The position numbers were made by a program, and so were the translations under genes. From Diprion similis (taxonomy: Eukaryota > Arthropoda > Insecta > Hymenoptera > Diprionidae): a stretch of 64,000 nucleotides of DNA. Below the pieces are notes generated by a model, which was given only the letters and a program-made list of their open reading frames with translations, ran no database searches and was not told the DNA's origin. The stretch is taken from NCBI RefSeq assembly GCF_021155765.1, contig NC_060108.1:18067025-18131024 (forward strand), read 5' to 3'. Positions 12,304-44,554 of this stretch are shown piece after piece (within the stretch, counting starts at the first letter, position 1; the number at the start of each line of letters is the position of its first letter).

Positions 12304-15300
12304 ACATCTATAACATTCGTTTTGAAATAAGAATGGTTGACAATATGTGCAGCTTCTAACAAACTGATGCTCAGTACTAACAGGTTTGGAATTTATTTTA
12401 AACGGTTTTATTAAACGGGGCAATATTTTCATATCGTACATCATTAATGGGCCAAAATAATATTGCCAAAATCGAATTGTTCAAATATTCGACATACTAG
12501 TATCATTAGAGTGGCACTCTTTTTATCAATATGCTTTTTTCAAGTTCGCGATCTCACAGAAAAATGTTTTTTTCTCCTAATTTCAAAATTGATTTTTGAC
12601 AAACAAATACGTGTTCGCAAGTAATCAATCAAGTCAAAAGTAGATAATCTTGTTACTCGCATGTCTTGACTCTCAAGACAAAAACCATATTAGGTTTTCA
12701 ACTATTTTTATGATTTAAAACATAGATGTAATATAAATTATTGAAGAATTCAGTTAATTTTACGCATCCACATCAACGATTTTGATTACCTTAATTAATT
12801 GTAACCGTTTTGAGGGTATATTTAAATGTGTTTCATGTCTACAATTTGATGTAAACAAAAGCGCAATTTTTAGTGATGCAATTTTTAGTGAATTCGATAT
12901 AGAAAAAAATTAGGTATAAAATTATGCCACTTTAATATATTTGTATATTGTGAATAGAGCATTATCAATTTTTCATTATACTAGATAAATCAGGCTGCTA
13001 AATACTGTTAAAATTTCTGAAACAGTGACTACAATTACGATGTATAGACCTATTTTTGTATGATATTTTCGGTTTTTTTTTTTTTAAATTACTCAATATT
13101 GACGTCATCATTGATATAAATTTTGTATTTAAAAGCCTGTTACAGCTTATATTTAAAACCTGTGGACAACTTAGATTCGAGGCATAAATACTTTTTACAC
13201 AGCAACGCCCCTTGAATTTATATCATTTATACTTGCAATGTAAACAGAAGTAAAATATTTTTTACTCTGTATGAGAGAAATGATTTATAAGCTTTTGTAA
13301 TACAATTGGTAGGTTTATTTATTTTTCTACCAACTGTCCAAAGGAGGATTTTACTTAGGGCGGTTTTTTCTCTTTTCGCAAAATAATTATTGAAGAGAAA
13401 AAGAAATCTTAATAATGACGATCATATTTCTTTTTTGACAAATATTTAGAAATTATTTAAACACTGTCACAGATTTTTTCCTATAATGGTTTGTTAATTT
13501 TGCTGTTCGCACTTCGATGGATAAATCTGTGCAATATGAAATTATCAGAAAGGTGACAATGTGCTCAAATATGGCGTATTTCGTAAGATTTAAGGGTATA
13601 CTGTTTATGGAAAAGAACATTCGATAATGTAAGGAATTACTGAATAATTGATATACATATTCATATATGTGAATCAGATGATTATACGTCCTATAGAAAA
13701 TAAGTATTAATTGAATAACAGTTACGTTTTAAGTGCAGCTGATATGGTGTATTGAAAACAATACTTAATATTAGATTGTTTGATAAGAACATTAATTTTT
13801 TACTTATTGATTAATATTAATTAATAATAAAACTAGATCTCTTCGCTTAGAGCATGATTTTAGTGAATTGTATAAGTGTGTTGGATTGAACGTTACCACC
13901 ATTCTCAAATAGCAATATCTCCATATTGTGTGATAAATGAGAAAACGGAACATCCTGTACAGTATTTTTACTTACAGTTTAAAACTTGAAAGAAAAACAG
14001 TCGATTAGCTGAATCATGTGAAGCATGCATCTATTAATATAATCGTGATTTTTTATATGGTTTTTAAATGTGCAGTGAGTTCGATTTGTTTGGAATACTG
14101 GTATCATACGATTTTTATTATATCACACAGATAGATAGTCTGTAATAAAACTGTGATATAAGAACATGTATAATAATAGAATGAACAACGTATTTTCATA
14201 ATAATTAATAGTCCATTAAATAAATCGCTGGGTAACAAAATAAACAAATATTAATTTTTTTTTAAATTGCGCAGTTAATACGACAAAACATATCTAGGTA
14301 TATAGTGATGACTGTTCGAAATGTTGCCACTAAAGTTTGATGCCAATCCTTGTAATAAATTAATGTAACAATTTATCTAAGGAAACGTACAATACTATGA
14401 TAGTTTTCATTATAAATATTAGGAAGCACGTAGAACAGAGAACCGTTTGCCACAGGATATTTTCTTGCGTAATGGAACTTTATAATTATTATTTGTAAAC
14501 ATACAAAAGATGAATAAATTTTTATATTTGTACTAAATCCGTAAAATTTTATTATCATCTAATGCCTGCTGGTAATACAGCAATGTTAACTGTGGAGGTC
14601 ATTCTCATTAATTAAATTATAAAATTCAATATAAAAGCACATTGGTTTATTCACTTTCATACAAATATGCAAACCTATATACTATTTAAGACTATATAAA
14701 AAAAAAAATTCACAGTGAGTTCAATGTCATCTGCACTAAATTAATTAAAAAAAAAAGTAATAAATAAATTCTGGAAAAGATTTCGACAAAGGTGGGCGTT
14801 GTAAAGTAATACAACTTTACAATGCTACATGATTTCTACGTCGTGGGTATAAAAAATATACAAGATTATTCTATCCGTAATTATGTGTTCTTAGTGAAGA
14901 AAATACGTGTATTAATGACAGTTTGACTATATGGTTAACTATGTAATACTACATATTTATTATCTACAAAAATAGCGCGACGTCGTCGATACACTTTATT
15001 TCTATAATTTCAATTTGATATTTCATTATTTCAACATTGATTCCTGCTGCTAAACCTGATGATATTTACTTCAATAAGGCAGATATTTAGATATCCCTCA
15101 AACCCAATAGACAAATCAATTGCAAAAAAAATTCGAATAAGTCATCTGTAATCAGTAGCTCCATAAGTACTAACAATTTATAAATTCAGATAAATTTCGA
15201 TTGAACGACCTCATTAGCATCACTTCTGATACGAAACTGTTTCCTGCATTACAGACTCAATGAGTAAAAGCTTTTGCATACTGCGGGAGGTAACAAAATG

Positions 15301-16832
15301 TATTGCTTCATGTATCCATACGAAATTGAATATCTATCCTTTTCACTGTCTACTTATTTGTTGTTCTTGGTTTTTTTTTTGTTTTTTTTTTGGCACGTCG
15401 GTATGTACAGTAGCTAGTATAAGTGCGGAATTACTCAAACTAGAACTATTAAATGCTAGTTATTGAGTTACGAGATATGTATCAGGTGATATTTGATTTG
15501 TCGGATTAAAAAAAACCTCACTGCATACTCAAAACGTATACTTCTAAAATGAGCTGATCATGGGAAAGTTATGCATTAATATTATTCAAGACAATTCAAA
15601 AGCCCATCTGATGCACCTTCTCCGCCTTCATAAGGAGGAAACCTTGGCCAGCAAGGTCACCGGATGTGCAGATAGAAGAGAGCCATTTTCTGACAATGCT
15701 TGAAGCGTAATGTAGACACGTTGATATGGGTATACATATGTATGTAAGCATGCTGATGCATTGGACAAGACCGTTTCTCGTGCAAACATTAGCGTGAAGC
15801 CTCATACTGCAAATTAAATAAAGACAAGTTAAATTTTCTACGTTAAAAAAATTAAAAACAAACTTAGGTCATCATTGAATAAGACGTATTTTCACTAAGT
15901 AAAAATTCCAGCTACTCCCGGTGTAATATTAAATTCATCCCAATAGAAAATCGTGTACGTACATAATATTACATACAAACCAAAAAAACAAAACAACTCA
16001 CCTCAAACTAGAATATATGTTTTTTTAATACACCGGTACATGTGTTCGTTGAAATGAATAACTTTCAAAGTGTTACCTTTAACTGTGACCATTTGGTTTG
16101 AAGGTAAAAAAAAATCTTTCGTAAGGTAAAAAGGTACGACAAGGGGTTATTAGGAGCATATAATGTTAATATTCCATCGGTAAATTTTTAAATCACGACA
16201 ACACTATGATTAGAAAATGTAATAACAGATATAAGCTGGGAAAACAGTAAAATGGTAAAAATGTAATTGAATGTAGTACAATCTTCAATTTAATATGAAT
16301 AACAATCATTGAAAAAAACGGATTTACTTGAATGAACCGATGATACCGGACATGATTTATTTTCTAAATTGACTTTATATTTAATTCGTGTATATAATGT
16401 TTCTATAAGAATATTGTTTGTATAACAGTAAGTAAAGTTAACATATGTAGTAAAAAAATTAAGTATAGTTGCGATTCCATATTTAATTTGTGTAAAATAA
16501 TTTACATTGAGTGACGTATCGCTATTACGCTAATAATATTATAATAAATTGTAGATCCCTAGATTCACGAAGAAAATATTCATTGCTAGAGAAATTTTAT
16601 TGCAGTTCTTTTTTTTTTTAATGACGTATTAAAAAATAGAATATAATGAATTTTTATTAGTGAAACTAGGTTTTGAGAACGTATAATTATAATCTATTCA
16701 TTCATTTATACAACTGTACACACTTTTTATCTCTCTATCACGCTCGTTTCTATTACTTTGTCTAGCAGAAAACAATTAGGAAAAAAAGTTTTAAAAAAAG
16801 TATGTGTATATCAATAAAACTATACCGAAGCG
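12304..16832. other. SNX17 and hpo 3' regions, non-coding
   Basis: This 4.5-kb AT-rich stretch lies between the converging SNX17 and hpo stop codons. Short ORFs exist, but none resembles a protein family or has a splice context. It probably holds both 3' UTRs. An AATAAA at 14143-14148 could serve SNX17, and TTTATT at 16596-16601 (AATAAA on the minus strand) lies about 230 nt after the hpo stop. No repeat or RNA gene was recognised. Confidence 0.5.
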
Positions 16833-19800
16833 TTAGAAGTTTTGCTGACGCTTTCGCTTGGTATCCATGGCATCAAGAATTGGTTGCCTCTTAGTCTGGT
16901 ACCTCCGTCTTAATTCATCTATCTCGCGTTCCATTTCTGCATCCAGGCTGGCCATGCGTTGCTGCAGCTCCTCGTATGAGAGGAACTTCAGCTGAAGGAC
17001 ATGCTTGTTTATCTATATTGAATTTTCGTTATGATGCCTATGACTGCGATTTTTGGATAAATTTATACTCAAGCATGGTTAGTTATAATTACAATAATGA
17101 AGCTGATGGGTTTTCCCCATGATCCACATGTAATTATTGACAGTAATTATGCAGTAGAGAGTGTCTTATTCTTTACAGTGGGAAGAAAATTTAGTGGAGT
17201 ATACTTACGAAATCAAAGTCTCGTTCTGTGAAGGCATTTTGAAATTTCGATATGTTATTGTGAGCCGGCTCTTGCACAGGACATGATATTTGATTGAGTT
17301 GTAATTGTAGATGGCTTTGAAACCTTTGAGATTCTGTTGGACTCTGTTGTTCCAGTTTAGGTTCTGCTTCTGTATTATGTACGGCAAGAATGTGGCCATT
17401 GTCCTGAGAACAAGAAACAAAATCTTCATTATGGTAGACAATACTCCACGGCAAAAAGGGAACACTAAAAAGGTTACGATAAATTTGAACTCACATTGCC
17501 AATTTCAGTTGCTTCTTTCTTGTCAAAATGATCAAGAAATAACGGGCGATACTTTTTTCCAGACTCAACTGATCCTGTGTTATGCCCTGTTGGAAGGAAA
17601 TTAACAATTTGAAGACACTGTCTGACTCCATACATCGAGAGTAGTATACGCACTTTTCATCGTTGCTTCTGTGTCCGTGTCACTATTAATAACCATTGTT
17701 CCTAGATCCAACATCGCAGAAACTAGAGTGCCAGTGTCAGGGAGATCTACACCTGGTACCAAGGTCCCAACATCTTCTGGAAGGGGTTTCATAGTTCCAC
17801 TGCAGTCTTCTTCGTCCTTCAGGTGCGAAAATTCAATGAGCATTGGGAAAAAATAGTTGGCTTTGAAAATAGTTGAATAGTGAATCGAGATGAAAGTTTT
17901 TCTTACCGAATCATCGGCATGAATTTTTCCTTTAATAGCCACGTTATTAATAACGTGTGCTCGGTTGGTCTGTTTTTCTCTAATTTCATGTGCCTCTGCT
18001 ATCATTTGACTAAGGATACTTGGCTGCTTCGCGTTGCCTTCAACAATTCAATAGTAAAATTGATATAAGTAAAAGAAAACCTGAGTTTTGTTAGCAAGTA
18101 TATCAAAAGTGTTGTTGTCATTAGCATTAAATTTAAATTATATTCTTTCTTGATATGTTAAATTTGTACTCCAAACACATGTCAAGACTGTACTGAGTTA
18201 CATGTGTCGTGATTCGAATTGTTTCTATCTGTAGTAATTGAGACCTAATTCAATTACTAGCATGAAACACAGTATGAATACCTATAAATTCATGATTGAG
18301 TAGTTCAGTGGCTGTCGCTCTTTCTTCAGGATTTTTGACAAGACAGCCACTAACGAATTCTATGAACTCTGCACTCCATTGGTCAGGTTCTCTAAAACTT
18401 GGTGGGGGTTTAGTGGGGATCATGAAAATTGCACGCATCGGATGAATGTCACCATACGGTGGCTTTCCTTCTGCCATTTCTAGAGCCGTAATACCCAATG
18501 ACCATATATCCGCGACGCAATCGTATCCGATTTCCTGAATTACCTCCGGTGCCATCCAGAACGGAGTTCCGATAACAGTGTTGCGCTTAGCCATTGTATC
18601 CTATAAAAAAATGTGCCAAATTTGTTTTAAAATTGGCAAATACTGGTTGTAAGTAAATGTGGATGAATTTTTTTTTTTGCTATTCCGTATAATTGTGTAA
18701 AATTTTGCTATTTCTTTGTTTCACCGTCAGCTGTCCAGCTACACCAAAATCAGCCAGCTTAGCATGCCCCTCGTTATTGAGTAAGATGTTTCCAGCTTTG
18801 ATGTCCCTGTGGATTTTCCTCCTAAGATGAAGGTATTCCAGACCCTTAAGAGTATCACATAATATCGTAGCTATCTCATCCTCTTGCAAGGTTTTCTTTC
18901 TCAGCCTCATTATATCACTGACAGAACCAGCGCCACAATACTCCATAACAATCTGTAATAACAAATCACTTCACTATCTTCGTTTGAACTGATAAGATTC
19001 GTGTAACCCATGAAACTCAATCCATACCCATAAATCTGTGTTCTTGAAGTAGCTTCCATAATATTTCACTACGTACGGTGAATCACATTGCTGCATTATT
19101 GAAATCTCCTTTATTATCTCCTGTAAATCTGTATCCACAGGTACTTGCTTAATCGCAAGCACCTGCCCACTCTCTTTGTGCAATGCTTTATAAACGGAAC
19201 CATAAGATCTGAAACAACATTGAGCAATATCTGAGAAGATATCCAAATTATACTAAATTAGTATGGCCCACTCATAATCAGATTACTAAGTAGAATTCTC
19301 ACAAAGTAACACTCACCCTTCACCAAGCTTGCAGATTATGTCAAAAACCTCTTCGGGTTGTCTTGTCAAGCTTTCCTCGGATAACTTTTTCAACTCACTG
19401 TAAAAGTAGAGGGAATTTTTTATCTTTGTTCAAAATTTTGATTTCTCTGATTGTAATAAGGCTTTGCTGTATTGTTTCTAAAAATAAAGTAATCTAGTGC
19501 CATGTTTTGCAGACATGGCAGCTGGACTTAAATCAAAGGTTGTAGGGCAGATCTGTACGTATTCTAAACAATGGTCGGATGACGATCAAACAGATAAGAA
19601 CGACATAAGAATACCTTGTGTCCATTAGAGGTTTGGAATGATGTATTGTAAATATTTGACAAGTTTTACGTACACACTCTGTGTTCGCAAAAACTGCGAA
19701 GTAAAATAAAGGTTGTCCTAAAGGCAGTAATGTACATTGAGATGGAATTCTCTCGAAATCGGAAACCAGAGCATATGAGCATCGAGATTGAAATGAAATT

Positions 19801-20241
19801 TACAAATTAGGAATGAGAATAATATTTTTGTTAGTTCATTTGTTAAGAAAATGGACTTTGGATTCAGACTAGGACATGTATGAAATTCATTAATGCAACT
19901 TGACCGCCTGAGCACATATCAAATACTCTGTGAGCGGAGTAAACGATGAAGAGTAGTTTACACTTTACAGTGACAAAGGTTAACAGAGAAAGAAAACAAT
20001 TGCAAGTTTGCGATAGTACTGTTATTGTTAATTTATAAGTATGTAATTTTCGAGTGAAATGGAGATTGACTGAAATATTTTACAGCTGAATATTCTTTTT
20101 AATGATTGTTTTCATTCCTCGGCATCATTTTGAAAATCAGAACTATTTTGACGCATACATATAAGGGTAGGATTCATTCGGGTCCAGATAAAAAAAGGAA
20201 AACAATTAAATAAATATACATATATACCTTTTAGAAGACAT
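16833..20241 (-). CDS. hpo: Hippo/MST1-2 family serine/threonine kinase, 10 exons
   Basis: Hippo phosphorylates Warts/LATS and Mats/MOB with the scaffold Salvador, so restraining Yorkie. Exons in transcript order: 20241-20228, 19397-19317, 19208-19028, 18952-18725, 18600-18282, 18037-17907, 17816-17654, 17586-17495, 17403-17209, 16991-16833. They join in frame to 520 aa (human MST2 491, Drosophila Hpo 669). The N-terminal kinase domain spans about 24-275: glycine loop GEGSYGSV at 30-37, ATP lysine Lys52, HRD at 140-142, DFG at 160-162, and activation-loop Thr176 in NTVIGTPFW, equivalent to MST2 Thr180. The linker keeps the DLGTMVINS motif family members use for autophosphorylation. The C-terminal SARAH domain, about 466-516, contains [12 protein letters not shown] and ends RQQNF. 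Exon 1 encodes only four and two-thirds codons. It is head to head with yki, its pathway target. Confidence 0.97.
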
Positions 20242-21023
20242 CTTCGTTTTTACGTCAATCTAATATTAACTTGTATAAAAAAAAGAACACACATTCAGTA
20301 CGTAAATAACCAACTTAATACGTCAAAAATACATTATACATTGATAATAAAATCATATTCAATTCAAATAACTAATATTACATTTTTTGACAATAAAATT
20401 AATTTTAACCACAACTGAAATATCGAAACCCTTGACCAAGACGTCCATAGACTTTCAACTCTTATTTGTCTGCAACCGAAGCAAATACCTACATTATTGA
20501 CTAACTACATAGTTAGACTGTCTTAGTTCATAATAACGCCGATTGATGTCAGGGCGAGTGTCGAATCGTAGCTTCAGTCAACGTTCGAACGAGCATCTTA
20601 CGATCGAAGGATCTTTACATGTCTTCAATTACAGCCAATTACAGCTACCGTATGAAGGAAAATTTATCAAATTTGAAAGAATTAATCAGCTATATTTTTG
20701 CAAATGATAATCTGAGACTTTTTATCTGTGCATAAATAAGAGCGTTTTTTACACTGTACTATTCTTAACTTGAATAACAGTGCAGAGGATAGCCCACAAG
20801 GAATAAGAAGGAAAAGAGAATAACGATTGCGACTGTGATGTTACTGTGATGAAAAAACCGATTACGTCTGGTTATGTTTTATTTTTCGCTACTGGCGTAA
20901 GGTGATCAATTTTGAAAAATACTTTCTTATAGGTCATTAAAAAAACGGTTGTTAGCGTTGTCTAAGGCTGTGCCTTGGTCGGTTTCGACGTTGACGTATA
21001 TATCTTTCAAATATCAAGTCTAA

Positions 21024-21289
21024 GTATCACAAAAGCGAAAAAGGACTTACAAGCCCCATTCTATACACAATTCTGAACAGACCAACATCGATAAATTTCC
21101 AGTCGACGCAGAAATATAGAAATGACGCAGATTCTACCAAATCGCAAAAGTAAATTTGTAGAATTCATACCATTTCTATGAATTATTTCTTTATTTTTGC
21201 GTCGGATGAAAATGTATCGGAGTGTTATTGTTCAAAATTGTGTATGGGACGGGGCTGTTAACCCTTTTTTCGCATTTGAGATACAGACA
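21024..21289. repeat. long imperfect inverted repeat (MITE- or hairpin-like)
   Basis: The left arm at about 21030-21110 and the right arm at about 21198-21278 are near reverse complements. Shared blocks include GCGAAAAA, AGCCCC, ATACACAATT, TGAACA and CGACGCA, at very roughly three quarters identity by eye. The loop region continues the pairing around TTCTA and CAAATTTAC. The similarity extends outward through GTATC on both sides. It looks like a foldback MITE, or a locus that could give a hairpin transcript. No clear target-site duplication was found. Confidence 0.6.
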
Positions 21290-22409
21290 GGGCACTTCTT
21301 TAATAACTAGAACCTATGTTCTGGTTCAACTTGTCTGCTTCAACTAGTCAGCTTTCGAACATCATAATAATTGAAAACAAGCGTTCGATTGTTTCTCTTT
21401 CCAATACGGCATGCGTACCGCATATTGGAACTCATGTCACTGCAGAAGCAAGAAAGTTAACATAACAATAAATAATACATTGAGTCTATACTGAGCGTGT
21501 ATTTCCATAGTACAGGGTAATAGAATATCTAAAAAAAAATGACAAAGCAAAGAATATTTTCAGATTTAGAAGTGGTGAAATCATGGATTTTCGAAACTCC
21601 CGCGGCTAAGAATCCGAAGTGAGCGGTGTATCGGTAAAAGTTAAGTAGCAGGCTTGCACCGCAGTTCGCGATCCAAGGCACGGCAGGCGGGGCGGCGGGG
21701 CGGCGGGGAGGCGGGCACGTAAGCCTCTCGTCGGAAATCCCAACTACTCTGAACTCTCGGCGAGGCAGCAGTGAGCAGTGTGCGTGCGGTGTTCGTAGAG
21801 TATGGCGGTAGGGTTTGGAGGAGGTAGCGTTGTCGGGGCGATCGCGATCCATCGTATGTGCCGCGTAGGAATTAGTGACCTGCAGCAGGAGGGTTGTAAC
21901 AAGAAAGTGTGTATTCCCTGAAGGAGGAAACGGGGACCGTTCCCAGCGTCGTGCGGTTGACAAAGAAAAGGTGAATCGTGAAGTAAGCGGTTAAATCGGA
22001 CTGCAGTATTATCAAGATATCCGAACGATGTTCACAGCTCCGCTGGCTCGATAACAACAATGGAATTACTTGTTATCGCGTAAGAAAGAGAATGTGCGTG
22101 CGCGCGCTGCCGCTGCTCCTGGTGCTGCTGCTGCTGCTACCCATCGTCGTCGATCCCTCCGCGGTCACCACGCCACAATCACACTAGCAACGCCGCTACC
22201 TCACCTCCTCAACCAACACGACGATAGATCCTTACCTACCTACCTACGTACGTACATATATTCCCTCCACGTAAAATCTTGAAGAAAAAGCAACAGGCCA
22301 GGCCAGGCCACACGCCTTGCCTGGGCACGGCGTTTCAGCGACGCTGCGCATAGTTAAGACCGAGATTGGTGGTGTCTGTCTCTTCTTGTGCGCGGCACTG
22401 TGTCTTGAT

Positions 22410-22450
22410 CGGTCGGTCGGTCGGTCGGTCGGACGGACGGACGGTCGGTC
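22410..22450 (+). repeat. CGGT/CGGA tetranucleotide microsatellite
   Basis: About ten tandem four-base units, CGGT changing to CGGA and back, lie in the GC-rich upstream region of yki and probably in its 5' UTR. Confidence 0.85.
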
Positions 22451-23223
22451 CTCCGGTCGGAGACGGTCGTCTCTTGTTCTGCCCCTCTCCCTCCGCCTAG
22501 CCTCTTTATGCGTAGTAATAGTAGCATTAGTAATAGACGTAGTTTAATTGTCCACCGGTGTGTCAACAGATCTAGTGCATCGTTCCTCGTCTTCCTCGGA
22601 ATTCGTCCTGATTTAAACAACTTTCGTAAAGTATCGTCGCTGTCGAGGAACCAGAGATCGAGCCGGAGTGTCGGGTGTTTATCGGAGTGCCTTTTTAAAA
22701 CACAGTGCTGTGGCTAAATAACGTAGATATACACAATCGTAGATACGTACATATATATTTACAAATACCATATTTTCCCGTCTATGCGTGTTGTGTACGT
22801 CTACACGCGCGTCCATGTATACATACGCATACATATACCGTGTTGTTATTATTATTACATGTATGCACAACCGTGTGTGCCTTGTGTGTTGAATAAATAG
22901 TTGAAGACGAAAATAGTAGTGTACTACCACACGTACACTGAGAAACGAGAGAAGAAGGAGGAGAAACACGGCGTTCGAAGGAAGGGATAGAGTGATAGAG
23001 AGAGAGATAAGCAAAAGACGGTCGCGTTGAAAAGAAAAAGGAAGGGAAACGAAAAATCGGAAGGAGGTGCCTGCCTAATCATCTCGAGAAAAGGAGTGCG
23101 TGTAGGTATACATATTTACGGACAGATGGGAGCGTGATAGAAGATCGGCAAAGGAAGAGTGTGGATATCGCACCGCACCGTTAACTTTGAACAGTAATCA
23201 TTGTTGTCACGTAAGGTTCCAAA

Positions 23224-42240
<19,017 letters not shown>

Positions 42241-42695
42241 CTAGTATGAGCAGATAGCGATTGGTTAAATCGATCGGTAGCTGAGTCTTGGAAACTGCAA
42301 TATTGCGCGGCGTATGTTGCAACTGAAATCGCTCAAACCGATTTCTTATGAAGAACAAGGGAACCGTGAGGTGCAAGTGCTTAAGTAATTTGTAGATTTG
42401 CAAAGATTCAATGTCATAACTTTTTTTTTGTTTCTTTTTTTTCAAGACCTGATATTATTAATTTACATCTGCTCAACAATTTCTATATACTTATACGTAT
42501 ACATATATGCATATGCGAACGAGTAAAAAAATCCTCGTGTATATAATATTAAACATGTTTATATCATTGAGGTTACATAGGAAAGAAAAAACAGCAAAAA
42601 AGTATCTCGACAATAATAAGAAGAAGAGTAAATACGTAATCGTATGTTTCATAAAGAAAAAGAATTAAAATATTTGAGAACACAACATATTATCT

Positions 42696-42857
42696 ACTAT
42701 CAAATTCAAAGGTGTAAAAGCATCCAATTTGATAGTTAATTAACGTTTGCATTCATGGTGCTGAATAATTGAAACAAAAAAAAGATTTTTTTTCTTTTCA
42801 TTAGTATTTTAGTAAGTATTATAAGGTGTTTTACAAAGTTATTTTTAATTTGATAGT
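42696..42857 (+). repeat. three copies of an ACTATCAAATT motif
   Basis: The 11-mer ACTATCAAATT occurs at 42696-42706, and its reverse complement at 42726-42736 and 42847-42857. The first two copies can pair as a stem with a 19-nt loop. The cluster starts about 460 nt after the yki stop codon, so it is likely in the 3' UTR. Confidence 0.6.
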
Positions 42858-43304
42858 AATGAAAATTAACTGCGACAACATCGTAGGTATTATTACATAA
42901 ATAGTCTTACATTAACTCGTTGAGGCTGTGCTGTATAGCGTTAAATATGAATATATTACTTGTTCGTGTAAACTTTGTACAGCCAGTCGTAATCAAATAA
43001 TGAGCGTAAAGAGAAATGAAAAAAAAAGAAGGGAAAAACAACAATAACAACCGTAACACACGTCACATTGGGACTTGTGCTGTGTCACTTGGCATCATTT
43101 GTGTTAAGTTCGAAATTATTTCCCAACAATATGAGAATTTTCACACCTCCCATTTTATCAATCGAAGTTTTGTTCAATTCTTCTTCCTAAGTTGATTCGG
43201 CAAATATTGAACAGTATTCTGATACCATGACGTATCGGAAACAGTAACAAACGCGTGAAGAAGTTATACTAAGAGTTGAAATTTAACATTCAAATACTTT
43301 TGTT

Positions 43305-43310
43305 AATAAA
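43305..43310 (+). terminator. candidate polyadenylation signal for yki
   Basis: This AATAAA lies about 1.07 kb after the yki stop. Other candidates may exist further on, so the end of the transcript is uncertain. Confidence 0.3.
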
Positions 43311-43946
43311 AGTTGGGTAGAGAATTGTAACAGTCCTGACAAAATGTATAAAAATATGATATGCAGCTAATATAAGAGGCTTATTTTTTACATTCTTGTT
43401 AATTCAAGTTTCTACCTATAGAGAGAAGTGCCTTCAAATCAAAATTATATTGTTTTATTAGATGCAATCAATGATGATGGAATATATGCGGGATGCCAAA
43501 TTACTGATTTTTGATGTCATTATCGAGAATTGTAGTTTTCATGTTTGATTTCTGTAGTAATTATAGAAAACGATAGTAGATGAGAGAAAAATGATAATTT
43601 TCAAAAACTGCCATCGTTTCTAAAATTTAATTTAATATTTTCGAATCGTTAACTAAAAATTTCAGAATCAAGTTGGAAGAAGAAGTATTCAGTTTATTAT
43701 CTAACATACAATATTCTACTAAATTTGAAATGGGATGTGATTGGGAAAAAGAGAAGAAAAATATTCTTCTACATGTGGATAAGTAAAAAGTGCCTTGGCT
43801 TTTGCAATTGAAAACATATTGTTTCTTGAAAGCAATATAACCGTCCATACATAATGTTTGTTTAAATATACATACATGTGTCAATTGTTATCGACACATT
43901 TTTAATGTATCATTAAACCACGAAACGAATATACCTTATACAATAT

Positions 43947-44554
43947 ACCGTATTGGCCCGGATATAAGTCCAGATTTTTGGTAACCGACCTTACCGACTT
44001 TACTAATTTTCAAAAAGCGTACTCGACTTATATTCGGGCTCGACTTACATTCGGGACTTTTTAGAAGATTTGCATTATCAATTGGACACTTCGCTATCAA
44101 CCGATGATCGCAATATTTTAGCATTGCAATGCACATTCGCGCACTGTGCGTGCACTCCTAATCTCGAAGATCGAAAATTCCAACTTTAATTTTTTTAAAA
44201 CATCAGTCTGAAGTTGGGATGAACAAATTTTCAATTAGACATTTCGGCCGTGCCATAATTAAGAATTGTTGTTAAAATGAATGTTCGCAGTGCAGATGAA
44301 ATGGAGTCTAAAGGTTCTCAGACAAATCAGGTGAACAAAACCAGCTGGCGAGGGCACCGACAAAGTCTCTGCTGCCTCTGCTGAACAAAATATACCTGAA
44401 ACAATGTCTAATCTTGCTTGACTCAAGTTGAAGTTAGGCAATGTATTTAAAAAGATAATTTGCTTCTGAAATTCGACTTATATTCGGATCTAAAAAAAAG
44501 TCCTGAGTCAGAGGTTAAAAATTTAGGGTCGACTTATATTCGGGTCAATACGGT
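43947..44554. mobile_element. 608-bp non-autonomous DNA element with 24-bp TIRs
   Basis: The ends are inverted copies starting ACCGTATTG, 24 bp long with two mismatches (ACCGTATTGGCCCGGATAT and ACCGTATTGACCCGAATAT, both followed by AAGTC). The motif CGACTTATATTCGG or a close variant recurs at 44024-44037, 44041-44054, 44474-44487 and 44530-44543, and inverted at the left end. Such subterminal repeats are typical transposase-binding sites. The interior has only short ORFs with no transposase recognised. No clean target-site duplication is visible. The superfamily cannot be named from this alone. Confidence 0.75.

Larger units (their letters stand above)
20242..23223. promoter_or_regulatory. 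shared divergent upstream region of hpo and yki
   Basis: This 3-kb stretch separates the start codons of hpo (minus) and yki (plus) and must hold both promoters and 5' UTRs. The left half is AT-rich and contains a 250-bp imperfect inverted repeat. From about 21600 the base composition changes to GC- and CpG-rich and remains so into yki exon 1, apart from an AT-rich stretch around 22720-22860. A CGGT/CGGA tetranucleotide array sits at 22410-22450. The GC-rich part is the likely yki 5' UTR and promoter. Several short upstream ATGs occur in it, but the transcription start is unknown, so they cannot be called uORFs. Confidence 0.55.

Noticed and set aside
21529-22717. Several ORFs in the GC-rich region upstream of yki
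   Set aside because: They have low-complexity composition, overlap on both strands and resemble no family; the region is better explained as yki 5' UTR and promoter.
43936-44441. Short minus-strand ORFs inside the TIR element as a transposase remnant
   Set aside because: They have no DDE or DNA-binding motif and are too short; the element is treated as non-autonomous.
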